A stretch of 37,768 nucleotides of DNA, from NCBI GenBank assembly GCA_027484315.1, contig JAIXTE010000060.1:1-37768 (forward strand). The letters are read 5' to 3'. The notes below the pieces were generated by a model. The model was given only the letters and a program-made list of their open reading frames with translations. It had not been told where the DNA came from and searched no databases. Position numbers and translations under genes: made by a program. Positions 25,101-34,538 of this stretch are shown in pieces. How positions within the stretch are numbered: position 1 is the first letter of the stretch; each line of letters begins with the position of its first letter. This stretch comes from Burkholderiales bacterium. GTDB lineage: Bacteria > Pseudomonadota > Gammaproteobacteria > Burkholderiales > Burkholderiaceae_B.

Positions 25101-26228
25101 CTGTTCAACGAAGAATTAGGTGTGGTGTTGCAGGTACCTGCCGCGCAGAAAAGCGAGGCTATGCAAGTGCTGCGCGACTTCAGTTTGAGCAAGTACAGCA
25201 ACATCATTGGCAAGCCCAACGACCGCGATGTCATCGAGTTTTACCGCGATGCCAAGTGCATTTATTCGGAAAGCCGCAGCAAATTGCAAAGCATTTGGGA
25301 CGACACCAGCTACCAGATCGCCAAGCGCCGCGACAACCCGGCCTGTGCCGAAAGCGAACACAAGGCCGCGGCTGAATTGCCCAATGGCTTGGTGTGGCAA
25401 CCTGCCTTTGATATCACTGAAAACCCGGCAGCACCGTTCATTGCAACAGGTGTGAAACCACGTGTGGCCGTACTGCGCGAACAGGGTGTGAATGGCCAGT
25501 TGGAAATGGCGGCCGCCTTCACGCTGGCAGGTTTTGAGGCAGTGGACGTGCACATGAGTGACCTGTTGACTGGCAAGCGCAGGCTGGCTGACTTCCAGGG
25601 CCTGGCAGCCTGCGGTGGTCTCAGCTACGGTGACGTGCTGGGTGCCGGCGAGGGCTGGGCGAAAACCATTCGTTACAACAGCATTCTGGCCGATCAGTTC
25701 GCAGAATTTTTCGGACGTGGCGATGTGTTCGGGCTGGGTGTGTGCAACGGTTGCCAGATGATGGCCACATTGGCTGACCTGATTCCCGGTGCCACGCACT
25801 GGCCAAAGCTGATGCGCAATGAAAGCGAGCAGTATGAAGCGCGCCTGGTGAATGTGAAGATCAACAAGTCACCTTCGATTTTGCTGCAAGGCATGGAAGG
25901 GTCGGTGGTGCCCGTGGTGGTGGCGCACGGTGAAGGCCGTGCAGACTTTTCACGGCAAGGCGATCACCGCGCATTGACTGCAGCCGGTTTGGTGGCTGTG
26001 CAGTATGTCGATTCGCAAGGCCAGCCCACGCAGCAGTACCCATTCAATCCCAATGGAAGTCCAGAAGCACTCTCCGGGTTTACGACACCGGACGGTCGGT
26101 TTACCATCATGATGCCGCACCCGGAACGCGTGTTCCGCAATGTGCAAATGAGCTGGTCACCGAAGGATATCGGTGAGTTCTCTCCATGGATGCGCATTTT
26201 CTACAATGCGAGAAAAAATTTGGGATAA
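22176..26228 (+). CDS. purL: Phosphoribosylformylglycinamidine synthase, large single-chain type
   Basis: Fourth step of purine synthesis: FGAR + Gln + ATP to FGAM. 1350 aa, the length of the fused proteobacterial PurL rather than the PurS/L/Q complex. The order is: N-terminal PurS-like domain; linker ([36 protein letters not shown] with the catalytic-site His); two FGAM synthetase halves ([55 protein letters not shown]); and a class I glutaminase domain with Cys nucleophile in [10 protein letters not shown] (about residue 1190) and the His-Glu pair in [10 protein letters not shown] (about 1314). The 3' end overlaps the start of the patatin gene. Confidence 0.97.
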   Translation: MSLALSSADQFDVSTFNGASALSVFRSEGLLKRLQAIDSNVSAVRAHFVHFVAAKGALEGQARLVMEGLLDYGHPAPALDRVDLACVVVPRLGTVSPWASKATDIAHNAGLAQVVRMERGIEFQLSFKKGLLGGTKLPDSQALAALKSALFDRMTETVLPDGFDVKSLFLPLQGKSLQIVELNQAGGGRNALVKANSELGLALSDDEIDYLLDAYTTMGRSPTDVELMMFAQANSEHCRHKIFNATWTIDGEAQSETLFGMIRNTHKTTPQGTVVAYSDNAAVIAGGEAERFFADADGVYRPHAETTHFVIKVETHNHPTAISPYAGAATGSGGEIRDEGATGRGAKPKAGLCGFTTSHLRFDGGKESWESGQDALVPLEQRADTPQPVGIPSRIATPEQIMIDGPIGAAAFNNEFGRPNLGGYFRTFEQRVGDRVYGYHKPIMIAGGLGNIREVHTHKCELPAGSLLIQLGGPGMRIGMGGGAASSMNAGTNTESLDFDSVQRANPEMERRAQEVLDRCWTMGEANPILSIHDVGAGGISNAFPELADSSNKGAEFDLRKVNLDESGLSPAEIWCNESQERYVMGIAPESLELFTQLCERERCPFCVVGVVTDERQLKVLDAESTSNPVDMPMEVLLGKPPRMERNDKRVETVKAEMDLTQTALAEAIEQVLKFPAVASKRFLITIGDRTVGGFTARDQMVGPHQVPVADVAVTLDDYTGYTGQAMAMGERTPLAVLNAPASGRMAIAESLTNLLAAPIEKLEDVKLSANWMAACGTSGQDAALFDTVKAIGMELCPQLGLGIPVGKDSLSMRTRWNEGDVQKEVTSPVSLIVTAFSKVNDVRGTLTPVLKTDADTVLVLVDLARGKMRMGASVLAQVTNQLGDATPDVEDAADLKNFALAINALREKGLVHAYHDRSDGGLMAALAEMSFASRSGLSINLDLITIDPYSADWGDFKIRPEQVSVQRGELTLKALFNEELGVVLQVPAAQKSEAMQVLRDFSLSKYSNIIGKPNDRDVIEFYRDAKCIYSESRSKLQSIWDDTSYQIAKRRDNPACAESEHKAAAELPNGLVWQPAFDITENPAAPFIATGVKPRVAVLREQGVNGQLEMAAAFTLAGFEAVDVHMSDLLTGKRRLADFQGLAACGGLSYGDVLGAGEGWAKTIRYNSILADQFAEFFGRGDVFGLGVCNGCQMMATLADLIPGATHWPKLMRNESEQYEARLVNVKINKSPSILLQGMEGSVVPVVVAHGEGRADFSRQGDHRALTAAGLVAVQYVDSQGQPTQQYPFNPNGSPEALSGFTTPDGRFTIMMPHPERVFRNVQMSWSPKDIGEFSPWMRIFYNARKNLG

Positions 26229-27364
26229 ATCTATTGCCTGCAAACAAAGAGTGGAAAGAAAAGTCGGTTTTGGTTTTGCAGGGCGGAGGCGCCCTGGGGT
26301 CGTATCAGGCAGGGGCCTATGCGGCCCTTCACGAAGCCGGGTATGACCCGGACTGGCTCGCGGGCATATCAATCGGTTCAATCAACTCGGCAATCATTGC
26401 AGGCAACCCACCTGATCAGCGCGTCAAGCAACTGCGCGCTTTTTGGGAGCTTGTGTCCTCCAACCTTCAAATGCCCCACGTGTTTTTCGGTGAACAGGGG
26501 CGTGTGCTATACAACAGGCTGAATGCAGGCCTGGTCGCAGCCTGGGGGGTCCCCGGTTTTTTCAAACCCCACAGTCCCTTGGCATTTCTCAATCCGTTCT
26601 ACCCCGCGGGCAATCACAAAATCAGTGTGTATGACACTTCTCCACTGAAGGACACTTTGCTGGAGTTAATTGATTTTGACCGGATCAACAATGGCGACAT
26701 ACGCCTGAGCGTGGGCGCAGTGAATGTGAAAAGTGGGAACTTCACCTATTTTGATTCCCAAAAAATCAAGATCCGACCTGAACACATCATGGCCAGCGGT
26801 TCATTGCCTGAAGGTTTTCCGCCAATTGAAATTGACGGCGAATGGTATTGGGATGGTGGCCTGGTTTCCAACACCCCGCTGCAATATGTCATTGATGAAC
26901 AGTATCGCGATGACATGTGCATTTTCCAGGTGGATTTGTTCAGTGCCGAGGGCCCGATGCCCGAGGATTTGTTCGATGTGTCACAGCGCATCAGCGACAT
27001 TCGCTATTCAAGCCGAACAAGGTTGAACACCAAGGTGTTCAAACAAACCCAGCAGGTGCGCCACACCATTGCCCGCTTGCTGCGAGAGTACCCGGAGCAA
27101 ACCGTGCTGGATGACAAAGACCTGAAGTTGCTCAAACACTGGAGCTGCGATTCTGCCATCACGATTGCACACCTGATTTACCGACAGAAAGAATATGAAG
27201 TGCATTCGAAGGACTACGAGTTTTCACGCTTGTCGGTGAATGAGCACTGGCAGTCTGGCTTGGAGGATGTCCAGTTCACACTGGCACAGCCCGAATGGAT
27301 CAACAGGAAGCGACCTGTGGATGGGGTGAAGGTGTTTGATTTCAAGCACAAAAGAAATGTATAG
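26186..27364 (+). CDS. Patatin-like phospholipase (DUF3734-type C-terminus)
   Basis: 392 aa. It has an oxyanion-hole loop [11 protein letters not shown] (33-43), nucleophile Ser62 in GISIG, and catalytic Asp223 in WDGG, the complete patatin dyad. The segment after the catalytic core ([22 protein letters not shown] ... [26 protein letters not shown]) resembles the DUF3734 extension of bacterial patatins sometimes linked to granule-bound PHB metabolism, but substrate is not shown by the sequence. The ATG at 26186 lies inside purL (43-bp overlap) with GGTGAG 8 nt upstream; a TTG at 26234 would be the non-overlapping choice. No signal peptide, so a cytoplasmic lipase. Confidence 0.85.
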   Translation: MDAHFLQCEKKFGINLLPANKEWKEKSVLVLQGGGALGSYQAGAYAALHEAGYDPDWLAGISIGSINSAIIAGNPPDQRVKQLRAFWELVSSNLQMPHVFFGEQGRVLYNRLNAGLVAAWGVPGFFKPHSPLAFLNPFYPAGNHKISVYDTSPLKDTLLELIDFDRINNGDIRLSVGAVNVKSGNFTYFDSQKIKIRPEHIMASGSLPEGFPPIEIDGEWYWDGGLVSNTPLQYVIDEQYRDDMCIFQVDLFSAEGPMPEDLFDVSQRISDIRYSSRTRLNTKVFKQTQQVRHTIARLLREYPEQTVLDDKDLKLLKHWSCDSAITIAHLIYRQKEYEVHSKDYEFSRLSVNEHWQSGLEDVQFTLAQPEWINRKRPVDGVKVFDFKHKRNV

Positions 27365-27536
27365 GTTGCTTACCGATTAAAAGGAAACGGATGCGTTTCT
27401 TTTTTGAGTCCGGATTGGTTGAAGCTTGTTTCCAGACTATCACAGCGTGGTTGGAACCTTATCACTGCGTGAGTTTGCAATTGGATTGCTGTCAAAACCG
27501 TTAGAATGGAGGCCAATCAATCTGGAACCTCCCGCA

Positions 27537-28253
27537 ATGAGCAAAGCGCCTGACAAACCGGCCATCAATTCCGCTATATCCCGATGGCAACCCCTTGCCA
27601 TGGATCAGCAATGGCCTGCCAAGGTGTTTGATGTGAATTGCACAGCGTGCCCGCGCCTGGCCCAGTTTCACGAACAAAACCGGGTCAAGTTTCCAGACCA
27701 TTTCAATGGCCCGGTACCACCCTTCGGCCCAGCCGATGCGGATTTGTTGATTGTGGGCCTGGCCCCAGGCCTGCATGGTGCCAATCGAAGTGGCCGGCCT
27801 TTCACGGGCGACTTCTGCGGCGACTTGTTGTACAGCACCTTGCACAAATTCGGTTTTGCCAGCAAACCTGTTTCCACGGCCGTGGGCGATGGCCTGGTGC
27901 TGGTGAATGCACGGGTCAGCAATGCCGTGAAATGTGTGCCCCCCGAGAACAAACCCACACCGGCCGAAGTGAAAACCTGCAACGGTTTTATTGCCCATGA
28001 ATTCAATGTGCACCCGCCACGTGCCGTGCTGGCATTGGGTTTGGTGGGCCACCAGGCTGTATTGAAAGCCATGCAGCTCAAGCAAAGCGCCTTCAAGTTC
28101 GGCCATGCAGCGGAACATGATCTGGGCGCGTTTCGCCTGTTTGATAGTTACCACGTTAGCCGATACAACACGCAGACAGGCCGCTTGACGACGCCCATGT
28201 TCGAAGGGGTACTCGATTCCATCAGCCAATACCTGAAGGCGAAAGGGCAGTGA
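27537..28253 (+). CDS. Uracil-DNA glycosylase, iron-sulfur family 5 (UDGb-like)
   Basis: 238 aa from the ATG at 27537 (the frame is open to 27426, but the conserved part starts later). Motif A is [19 protein letters not shown] and motif B is [17 protein letters not shown] with His. Four cysteines (Cys35 and Cys38 in NCTACPRL, then two in the [17 protein letters not shown] segment) are placed to bind a 4Fe-4S cluster, as in family 4/5 enzymes. The motif A Asn of a family 5 enzyme is not where the polar residue of family 4 would be. These enzymes excise uracil and some other deaminated bases. The stop overlaps the uvrC start (TGATG), so base excision and nucleotide excision genes are coupled here. 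Confidence 0.85.
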   Translation: MSKAPDKPAINSAISRWQPLAMDQQWPAKVFDVNCTACPRLAQFHEQNRVKFPDHFNGPVPPFGPADADLLIVGLAPGLHGANRSGRPFTGDFCGDLLYSTLHKFGFASKPVSTAVGDGLVLVNARVSNAVKCVPPENKPTPAEVKTCNGFIAHEFNVHPPRAVLALGLVGHQAVLKAMQLKQSAFKFGHAAEHDLGAFRLFDSYHVSRYNTQTGRLTTPMFEGVLDSISQYLKAKGQ

Positions 28254-30256
28254 TGACGCAGGAGCAACAATCACTGGATGCACCGTTTGACATCGCCGTG
28301 TTTCTCAGAGACCTGACCACGCGGCCCGGTGTGTATCGCATGATCGATGCAAACGGTGTGGTGATGTACGTGGGCAAGGCGAAGAACCTGAAAAAGCGGG
28401 TGTCTTCCTATTTCCAGAAGACCCATGCCAGCCCGCGCACCAGCCATATGGTCGAGCGCATTGTGCGGGTGGATGTCACGCCCACGCGCACGGAAGCAGA
28501 AGCCCTTCTGCTGGAAAACAACCTGATCAAAAGCCTGAGCCCACGCTACAACATTCTGTTCAGGGACGACAAAAGCTACCCCTATCTGCGCCTGACCAAT
28601 CACACCTATCCGCGCGTGGCCTATTACCGGGGTGCAGTGGACAAACGTTCGCAGTTTTTCGGGCCTTTTCCCAATGCCTGGGCGGTGAAGGAAAGCATCC
28701 AGGTGCTCCAGCGGGTGTTCCTGTTGCGCACCTGTGAAGACACGGTGTTTGCACACCGTTCGCGCCCCTGTTTGCAGGCCCAGATTCAACGGTGCAGCGC
28801 GCCTTGCGTGAACTGGATCAGCCCTGAAGACTATGCGAAGGATGTGGATGCAGCGTCCCGGTTTTTGCGGGGTGATCACAAATCGGTGTTGGCCAACCTC
28901 GAAGAAAAAATGCTGGAAGCCAGCGGCCTGCTGGAGTTTGAAAAAGCGGCGATGTACCGCAACCAGTTGGGTGCGCTAAGCCGGGTGCTTCAGAAGCAAT
29001 CGGTCGATACCACAGGTGGTGACGACGACGCAGACGTGATCGCCGTGGTGATTCAGGGTGGTGCCGTGTGCGTGAACCTGGCCATGGTGCGGGGCGGTCG
29101 CCATTTGGGTGACAAGCCCATGTTCCCCAGCGTGGCACAAGCCACCGAGGACATTGGCCCCGAGGTTCTGGAAGCCTTTTTGAGCCAGGCCTATGTGGAC
29201 CGCCCAATTCCCAACCTGTTGATTGTGAACCAGGACCTGGACGCGCCCGAATTGCTGATGGCTTTGAGTCAGCAAGCGGGTAAAAAAATCAACCTGATTC
29301 GTCAACCGCAAAGCGAGCGACGCAAGTGGCTGGACATGGCGGTGGACAATGCCCAAATTGCCATTCAGCGCCGAATTGCGGAGCAAGGGTCTGCCCAGTT
29401 CCGTACGCGTGCACTGGTGGAAACACTGGGGCTGGAAGCACGCCTGGAGGAAGCATATCAAGCCGGTGATGCGGCCAATATGCTGGGCGGCGTGCTTAAA
29501 ACTCCTTCTGTGGGCAAGGCCGCAGCCGAGGCGGATATTCCCGCGGGCACCGAACAGGCATTGGGTCAACAAGGCGACGCGCCGCCCGAGGAAGTGGATT
29601 TGCTGGCCACATTGCGTGTGGAGTGTTTTGATATTTCCCACACCGCGGGCGAGGCCACGCAGGCCTCATGTGTGGTGTTTCACAACCACGACATGCAAAG
29701 CCGCGAATACCGGCGTTACAACATTGAAGGAATCACACCAGGCGACGATTATGCCGCCATGCGACAGGCTGTGACTCGGCGTTACCAGCGTGAAGGCAAA
29801 ACCCCGATCGTGATGCCGCATATTGTTTTGATTGACGGTGGCAAGGGCCAGATTGAAGTGGCCCGGCAGGTGTTTGAGCAACTGAGCCTGGACATCAGCC
29901 TGATTGTTGGTGTGCAAAAAGGCGAGAACCGCAAGGTTGGCCTTGAAACCCTGGTGTTTCCCGATGGCAGGCCGAGCCTTGAGCTGGGGCCGGGTCACCC
30001 GGCCCTGATGTTGATTGCACAAATTCGCGATGAGGCCCACCGTTTCGCCATTACCGGCATGCGGGCCAAGCGCGCCAAGGCGCGGCAGGTGTCCGAGCTG
30101 GATGAAATTGAAGGCATTGGTGCCCGCAGAAAGCAAAAGCTGTTAACCCGATTTGGTGGCTTGCGCGGCGTGAAGGCTGCCAGTGTGGAAGACCTTCAAA
30201 CCGTGGATGGCATCTCCAAAACACTGGCTGAAGAAATTTATCGGCGTTTGCATTGA
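28253..30256 (+). CDS. uvrC: Excinuclease ABC subunit C
   Basis: Makes both incisions in nucleotide excision repair. ATG 28253 (AAAGGG 5 nt upstream) is preferred to the adjacent GTG 28250, giving 667 aa. Domains in order: GIY-YIG nuclease ([25 protein letters not shown]); Cys-rich segment ([18 protein letters not shown]); UVR helix that contacts UvrB ([31 protein letters not shown]); RNase H-like nuclease ([35 protein letters not shown]); and C-terminal tandem HhH ([21 protein letters not shown]). It is about 57 residues longer than E. coli UvrC, mainly from a low-complexity insert before the RNase H-like domain ([20 protein letters not shown] ... PPEEVD). Confidence 0.96.
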   Translation: MTQEQQSLDAPFDIAVFLRDLTTRPGVYRMIDANGVVMYVGKAKNLKKRVSSYFQKTHASPRTSHMVERIVRVDVTPTRTEAEALLLENNLIKSLSPRYNILFRDDKSYPYLRLTNHTYPRVAYYRGAVDKRSQFFGPFPNAWAVKESIQVLQRVFLLRTCEDTVFAHRSRPCLQAQIQRCSAPCVNWISPEDYAKDVDAASRFLRGDHKSVLANLEEKMLEASGLLEFEKAAMYRNQLGALSRVLQKQSVDTTGGDDDADVIAVVIQGGAVCVNLAMVRGGRHLGDKPMFPSVAQATEDIGPEVLEAFLSQAYVDRPIPNLLIVNQDLDAPELLMALSQQAGKKINLIRQPQSERRKWLDMAVDNAQIAIQRRIAEQGSAQFRTRALVETLGLEARLEEAYQAGDAANMLGGVLKTPSVGKAAAEADIPAGTEQALGQQGDAPPEEVDLLATLRVECFDISHTAGEATQASCVVFHNHDMQSREYRRYNIEGITPGDDYAAMRQAVTRRYQREGKTPIVMPHIVLIDGGKGQIEVARQVFEQLSLDISLIVGVQKGENRKVGLETLVFPDGRPSLELGPGHPALMLIAQIRDEAHRFAITGMRAKRAKARQVSELDEIEGIGARRKQKLLTRFGGLRGVKAASVEDLQTVDGISKTLAEEIYRRLH

Positions 30257-30338
30257 AGAATTGCGCCTCAAGCGGCGTGTGCGCTGATATATTCTGTACC
30301 TCTAAAGAGTGTATTTACCTAACAAAAGAAGAGCATCT

Positions 30339-30908
30339 ATGCCACTGAACCTGCCCATGATCCTGACCTGGGTCCGGATTATTCTTATCCCCTTGGTCGT
30401 TGGCATTTATTTTCTGCCCGAAACCGTCATGTCCATTTCCATGCAGAACTGGGTGGGTGCTTGGGTGTTCATTTTTGCAGCCATCACGGATGCGGTCGAT
30501 GGATACCTGGCCCGTCGCTGGAATCAGACCTCTGCGTTCGGCGCGTTTCTGGACCCGGTGGCTGACAAGTTGATGGTCGGTGCTGCGCTGATTGTTCTGG
30601 TGGACCTGGGCCGCATTGGTCCCTTTCTCGCGTTGATCATCATTGGTCGTGAAATCACTATTTCGGCCTTGCGAGAATGGATGGCCAGCATTGGTGCGCG
30701 CAACAGCGTGGCCGTGAACTGGCTGGGTAAATTCAAAACGATTGCGCAAATGGTGGCCATTCCCATGCTGCTGGTGAATGAGGTGTGGATGGGCATTGAT
30801 TTTCACATGTTGGGCACGCTGGCGATTTACGTGGCTGCGGTGTTGACCGTGTGGTCGATGTGCTATTACCTGATGAAGGCCTGGCCCGATATCCGCGACA
30901 GAAGCTAA
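30339..30908 (+). CDS. pgsA: CDP-diacylglycerol-glycerol-3-phosphate 3-phosphatidyltransferase
   Basis: Makes phosphatidylglycerol phosphate, the committed step to PG and cardiolipin; integral inner membrane. 189 aa from ATG 30339 (SD AGAAGAG 5 nt upstream). The CDP-alcohol phosphotransferase motif is perfect: Asp51, then D54-G55-x2-A58-R59-x8-G68-x3-D72-x3-D76. About six membrane helices (for example 15-27, 40-50, 80-98, 150-175). It follows uvrC by 82 bp; uvrC-pgsA is a conserved proteobacterial pair. Confidence 0.95.
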   Translation: MPLNLPMILTWVRIILIPLVVGIYFLPETVMSISMQNWVGAWVFIFAAITDAVDGYLARRWNQTSAFGAFLDPVADKLMVGAALIVLVDLGRIGPFLALIIIGREITISALREWMASIGARNSVAVNWLGKFKTIAQMVAIPMLLVNEVWMGIDFHMLGTLAIYVAAVLTVWSMCYYLMKAWPDIRDRS

Positions 30909-30927
30909 GTTTCCATTGTCCTTTGCC

Positions 30928-32274
30928 ATGAATAAAAGCAATTTATTGCCCCAGCAGTATCCGCTGCGGCAATCACTGAATGATGAAGTGCATTCAAGGC
31001 CCACGGAAACCCTGTGGCCGCAGGAGCGGGTGTTCCACATTGCCTTGCTGGTGCAGGGGGATGTGACGCCTCAAATTGTGTCCCAGCTTTTGGCATTGGT
31101 GGATTACTGTGGGTGCAAACCGGTTTCAGATGCCGAGCTTGCTGCACCCCAGGTCAGTTTGAGCTTGTGTGGTGGCGAGTCTGCCTTGCGCCTGCGGCTT
31201 GAGCGTCACAATGAATTCATCACCTTGACCTTTTTTGAACGGGCCGACCACGCCATTGTGTTTGATCGCCCGGTCACGCGCCGCTTGCCCCCTAGCTGGA
31301 TGGCTTCATTGCCCGGCACCATGCTGGTGGCCATCGAACTGTTTGTTCAAAAAACCGAGAACCCGCGCGAGCCACGAACTGTGGCGGGTTATTTCGATGG
31401 CAACACCCTGATTGGTGGCATGATTGCCAACGGAGCAGGGCAGGCGTTTTCTGACCTGCGCATTGCGGATCGCGGCGCAACCCGAATTTTGATCTGCAAC
31501 CTGAAAATGGGTTCGCGCCAGTTGGGCCGAGTGGTACAGCGCACCATTGAAATGGAAACCTACCGCATGATGGCGCTGCTGAGTTTTCCGGTGGCCAGGG
31601 CGACATTGCCCAAGCTGTCTTCCTATGAAGATCGGCTGGTGAAGCTGGCCACCGAGATGGCCGCCACCAGCAAGGCGGAGAACCTGATCAATGTCACAGC
31701 GGAAGACCTTGAAATGGACCGCAACTTGCTGAGCCAGTTGACTGATCTTGCCGCCCGGGTGGAGCAGCTGAGTGCCGAGAACAGGGTTCGCTTCACAGCT
31801 GCTGAGGCGTATACCGACTTGGTAAAAAAGCGCATCGCCGAGTTGAAAGAAATTCCCATGGTGGGCATGCAGACTTTTGGTGAATTCATGGATCGTCGAT
31901 TGGGCCCGGCGATGAAAACCTGCACTTGGACCGCACGCCGGCAGGACGAATTGGCAGCACGTATTTCCAGGGTGACCCAGTTGTTACGCACGCGCGTGGA
32001 GATTGAACGTGAAAGCCAGAACCAGCGCCTTCTGACCAGCATGGACAAACGCGCCAAGGTTCAATTGCGCCTTCAGGAAACCGTGGAAGGTTTGTCGATT
32101 GTGGCCATTTCCTATTACGGCGCCAGTTTGATGGGTTACTTGGCCAAAGGCGCCAAGGGCCTGGGCATGGCCATATCGCCTGACCTGGTCACGGCTGTAG
32201 CCATCCCGGTGATTGCGGTGCTGTCTTATGTCAGCATGCACGCCATGAAGAAGCGCATGGGCCTGAAGGCCTGA
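30928..32274 (+). CDS. DUF3422 family membrane protein
   Basis: 448 aa. Typical DUF3422 opening (YPLRQSLNDEVHSRPTETLWPQERVFHIALL), a central segment with GGMIANGAGQAFSDLRIADRGATRILI, a long predicted helical/coiled stretch at about 220-370, and two C-terminal membrane helices (SIVAISYYGASLMGYLAKG and LVTAVAIPVIAVLSYVSMH) ending in a basic tail. The layout (soluble domain, coiled stalk, two C-terminal helices) recalls CorA-like proteins, but no GMN motif was seen. Function unknown. ATG 30928 is chosen over TTG 30916. It sits 19 bp after pgsA and may share its transcript. Confidence 0.8.
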   Translation: MNKSNLLPQQYPLRQSLNDEVHSRPTETLWPQERVFHIALLVQGDVTPQIVSQLLALVDYCGCKPVSDAELAAPQVSLSLCGGESALRLRLERHNEFITLTFFERADHAIVFDRPVTRRLPPSWMASLPGTMLVAIELFVQKTENPREPRTVAGYFDGNTLIGGMIANGAGQAFSDLRIADRGATRILICNLKMGSRQLGRVVQRTIEMETYRMMALLSFPVARATLPKLSSYEDRLVKLATEMAATSKAENLINVTAEDLEMDRNLLSQLTDLAARVEQLSAENRVRFTAAEAYTDLVKKRIAELKEIPMVGMQTFGEFMDRRLGPAMKTCTWTARRQDELAARISRVTQLLRTRVEIERESQNQRLLTSMDKRAKVQLRLQETVEGLSIVAISYYGASLMGYLAKGAKGLGMAISPDLVTAVAIPVIAVLSYVSMHAMKKRMGLKA

Positions 32275-32325
32275 GTATTTTTCAGAATTCTGGGTTGCCT
32301 GTTTCCAATTTCAGGATATTGTGGT

Positions 32326-32340
32326 TATAATTGCGGGCTC
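32326..32340 (+). promoter_or_regulatory. tRNA-Ser promoter -10 and discriminator
   Basis: A perfect TATAAT (32326-32331) followed by TGCGGGC; the tRNA begins 9 nt later. A weak -35, TTCCAA, sits at 32303-32308 (17-bp spacer). Confidence 0.5.
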
Positions 32341-32430
32341 GGAAGCTTGGGTGAGCGGTTTAAACCAGCAGTCTTGAAAACTGCCGAGGATGTGAGTCCT
32401 CCGTGAGTTCGAATCTCACAGCTTCCGCCA
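32341..32430 (+). tRNA. tRNA-Ser (anticodon UGA)
   Basis: 90 nt with a long variable arm. The acceptor GGAAGCT pairs with AGCTTCC, with discriminator G and an encoded CCA. The anticodon stem GCAGT/ACTGC encloses CTTGAAA with TGA. It is the last core gene before the accessory region, as often seen for islands. Confidence 0.95.
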
Positions 32431-32444
32431 GATGTATAACAATG

Positions 32445-32467
32445 ACGCGCCTTACGGGCGCGTTTTT
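32445..32467 (+). terminator. Rho-independent terminator after tRNA-Ser
   Basis: ACGCGCC (32445-32451) pairs with GGCGCGT (32457-32463), a 7-bp perfect GC-rich stem with a 5-nt loop, followed by TTTT. Confidence 0.88.
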
Positions 32468-32548
32468 GTTTCTACCCACGTTCAGACCCACGTGGAGAAC
32501 TACCCTTTCATTTGATCATAAGGTGGTGATATACGCTACCCTTAGATG

Positions 32549-32573
32549 AGAGCAGGCTCCGGAAATTCGGACA
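32549..32573 (+). repeat. Left terminal inverted repeat of the IS3-family element
   Basis: Begins AGAGCAGGCTCCG and ends TCGGACA; four mismatches with the right end, all in the four variable central positions. Confidence 0.88.
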
Positions 32574-32636
32574 CATGGATAAAAGATGACAGCTCTGCTT
32601 TTTGGGTCAACAATGTTGGCCAAGAAAGGAGAAATC

Positions 32637-32939
32637 ATGAGTCGCAGACCACGTAGAAACCATTCACCTGACTTTAAAGCCAAAGTGGCGCTAGAAGCAG
32701 TTCGAGGCGAGCAACCACTTGCCGAGCTTGCCCAAAAACACGATGTGCACGGCACCCAAATCGCGCAGTGGAAAGCTGAATTGCTGCAAGGTGCTTCCAC
32801 AGTGTTCGGTGCCACCAAACCCGCCGAATCCACAGTCGATGTGAAAGTGTTGCATGCAAAAATTGGCGAGCTGACACTGGAGAACGATTTTTTAGAAAGT
32901 GCGCTCATCAAGGTGGGGTTGCTGAGCGCAAAGCGATGA
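32637..32939 (+). CDS. IS3-family transposase OrfA
   Basis: 100 aa with a helix-turn-helix of the transposase_8/Tnp_1 type (FKAKVALEAVRGEQPLAELAQKHDVHGTQIAQWK) and a C-terminal leucine-zipper-like helix. The ATG at 32637 has a strong AAGGAG SD; the frame is open from 32586. It overlaps orfB by ATGA (32936-32939), so OrfB or an OrfAB fusion would normally be made by coupling or frameshifting. The gene itself is intact. Confidence 0.9.
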   Translation: MSRRPRRNHSPDFKAKVALEAVRGEQPLAELAQKHDVHGTQIAQWKAELLQGASTVFGATKPAESTVDVKVLHAKIGELTLENDFLESALIKVGLLSAKR

Positions 32940-33765
32940 TCGATACCAACCACAAATTGCCGATGAGCAAACAGGCCAGGATTCTTCGCATGGCCAGATC
33001 GACGCCGTATTACAAGCCAGTGCCGGTTTCTGAGTCTAACCTTGCGCTGATGGCTGCGATGGATCGGATTCATTTGGACCGTCCGTATGCGGGCAGCCGC
33101 ATGATGCGTGATCTGTTGCTGCGCTTGGGCTTTGCAGGCGTTGGTCGGCGCAAGGTCATCAGCTTGATGCGCAAGATGGTCATTCAAGCCATTTACCGCA
33201 AGCCCAACACCAGCAAGCGACACCCTGGCAAAAGATCTATCCGTATTTGCTGCGAACGCTGCCCATTGTTCGGTGCAATCAGGTCTGGGCGCTGGACATC
33301 ACCTACCTTCCGATGAAACGCGGCTTTCTGTACCTGTGCGCGGTCATCGATTGGTTCAGCAGAAAAGTGCTCAGTTGGAGGCTGTCTAACACCATGCATG
33401 CGGATTTCTGCGTGGAGGCAGTTCAAGAAGCGATCATCAAATACGGCAAGCCTGAAATCGTCAACACCGATCAGGGCAGTCAATTTACGAGCCTGGAATT
33501 CACGGAAATGCTCAAAGGTCATGACATACAAATCAGCATGGATGGCAAAGGTTGCTGGCGTGATAACGTGGTGATCGAAAGATTCTGGCGCACAGTGAAA
33601 TACGAGGAGGTCTACCTTCGAGCCTACGAAACCACATCAGAGGCCAGAAAACATTTGCAGGACTACATTGCGTTTTACAATACCGGTCGAGGCCACCAGG
33701 CTTTGGATTACAAAACCCCTGACGAGGTGTATTTCGTCAACCAAGACGCGGCACTGGCCGCTTAA
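32936..33765 (+). pseudogene. IS3-family transposase OrfB, broken by a one-base deletion
   Basis: Codons from 32936 encode the N-terminal HTH_21-like part (LDRPYAGSRMMRDLLLRLGFAG...) up to about 33228; the catalytic part continues in another frame to 33765. The break is in the run GGC-AAAA-G (33228-33233): adding one A restores P-G-K-K-I-Y-P-Y-L-L-R, the normal family sequence. All three DDE residues lie after the break (ALDITYLP, NTDQGSQFT, ERFWRTVKYEEVY). The bases at the shift do not form a slippery heptamer in frame, so this reads as a mutation (or a sequencing error in a homopolymer) rather than recoding. The tail carries the usual IS3 HxxxxYxTPxE-like ending (GHQALDYKTPDEVYF). Confidence 0.85.
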
Positions 33766-33803
33766 CCCGCAGGGCTGGATCTTTATTAAAAATCCAGGAA
33801 AAC

Positions 33804-33828
33804 TGTCCGACTAAACGGAGCCTGCTCT
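33804..33828 (-). repeat. Right terminal inverted repeat of the IS3-family element
   Basis: TGTCCGACTAAACGGAGCCT continuing to GCTCT is the partner of the left repeat read on the minus strand. Confidence 0.88.
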
Positions 33829-33838
33829 GTCACACGAG

Positions 33839-33880
33839 TTGACTATTGTGTAAATATTGTTGTAACTTCGTAAGGTTACA
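33839..33880 (+). promoter_or_regulatory. Promoter candidate with palindromic operator upstream of the two-gene unit
   Basis: TTGACT (33839-33844), 16 bp, then TGTAAC (33861-33866). The -10 is the left half of a perfect palindrome TGTAAC-N8-GTTACA (33861-33880), an arrangement expected of a repressor site. It lies 10 bp outside the IS3 end and 108 bp before the first gene. Confidence 0.45.
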
Positions 33881-33988
33881 TCAAAATTGCTAAAAGTATT
33901 TATGGATTTATTTTTATAAGTTTGAAAAAAATTATCTATATTTCACAATTTTGATTGTTTAAAATTTAACCAAATAAGTGTAATAAAT

Positions 33989-34537
33989 ATGGATGAGTCA
34001 TTAAAAAATACGCTAAATCCTGCTGATGGAATGTTTGAATTAACGTTGATTAATGCTGGTGCTTCAGCTGCACAATTCGAAGATGTGGTAGTAGACGCCC
34101 TTAATAGAGGAATACCTGCCGAGTTAGTTACTCGTCTGAAAACTCTATGGGAGAAAACAAGAGTAGTAGCTGGTGAAATTGTGGCTATTGGAAAAATAAT
34201 AGTAATCCAAATTATTAGTTTTCTGAAGAAATATCCAAGAATTTCCATTGGTTTAGCGTTAGGCGCTGCATTCTCGACTCTTATTGCCAGTATTCCTTTA
34301 ATCGGTCCGTTGATTCATACGGAAGCAACTTTGGTTGCATCGCTGTATGGTGCAGGTGTCGGAGCGGCGATGGGAAATGGTGATGACTCAGGCTCCCCAT
34401 TTTCTGCAGCAATCGCGCTAGCAGAAAAATTCTTTGAGTTGCTAAAGAACGTATTGAACTCGGTTTCCGGTTATTTTGATAATGATTCTGATTCTTCAAT
34501 ATTTTGGATGGATTCTGACTTTGATTGCGATGTGTAA
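33989..34537 (+). CDS. Unrecognised membrane protein, first gene of a two-gene unit
   Basis: 182 aa, no family recognised. Residues 1-60 look soluble. Hydrophobic stretches follow at about 66-88 (IVAIGKIIVIQIISFL), 94-115 (ISIGLALGAAFSTLIASIPLIG) and 120-134 (TLVASLYGAGVGAAM), the last two rich in Gly and Ala; then an amphipathic helix (about 143-165) and a very acidic tail (YFDNDSDSSIFWMDSDFDCD). The start ATG has no good SD. Base use is markedly AT-rich (TTA, AAA, ATT codons) compared with the core genes, a sign of transfer. The next gene starts one base after the stop. Holin-like, colicin-like or effector/immunity roles are all conceivable; none is shown. Confidence 0.7.
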   Translation: MDESLKNTLNPADGMFELTLINAGASAAQFEDVVVDALNRGIPAELVTRLKTLWEKTRVVAGEIVAIGKIIVIQIISFLKKYPRISIGLALGAAFSTLIASIPLIGPLIHTEATLVASLYGAGVGAAMGNGDDSGSPFSAAIALAEKFFELLKNVLNSVSGYFDNDSDSSIFWMDSDFDCDV

Positions 34538-34538
34538 C

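Larger units (their letters stand above)
32549..33828 (+). mobile_element. IS3-family insertion sequence, 1280 bp, frameshifted
   Basis: Bounded by 25-bp imperfect terminal inverted repeats (32549-32573 and 33804-33828), 21 of 25 matching, both starting AGAGCAGGCTCCG. It holds orfA and an orfB broken by a one-base shift. Flanking triplets are ATG and GTC, so no target duplication is evident. It lies 118 bp after tRNA-Ser and opens the accessory region. Confidence 0.88.

Noticed and set aside
33226..33236. Programmed -1 frameshift within IS3 orfB
   Set aside because: In frame the bases read GGC AAA AGA; neither codon re-pairs well after a -1 slip, and IS3 recoding normally occurs at the orfA/orfB junction.
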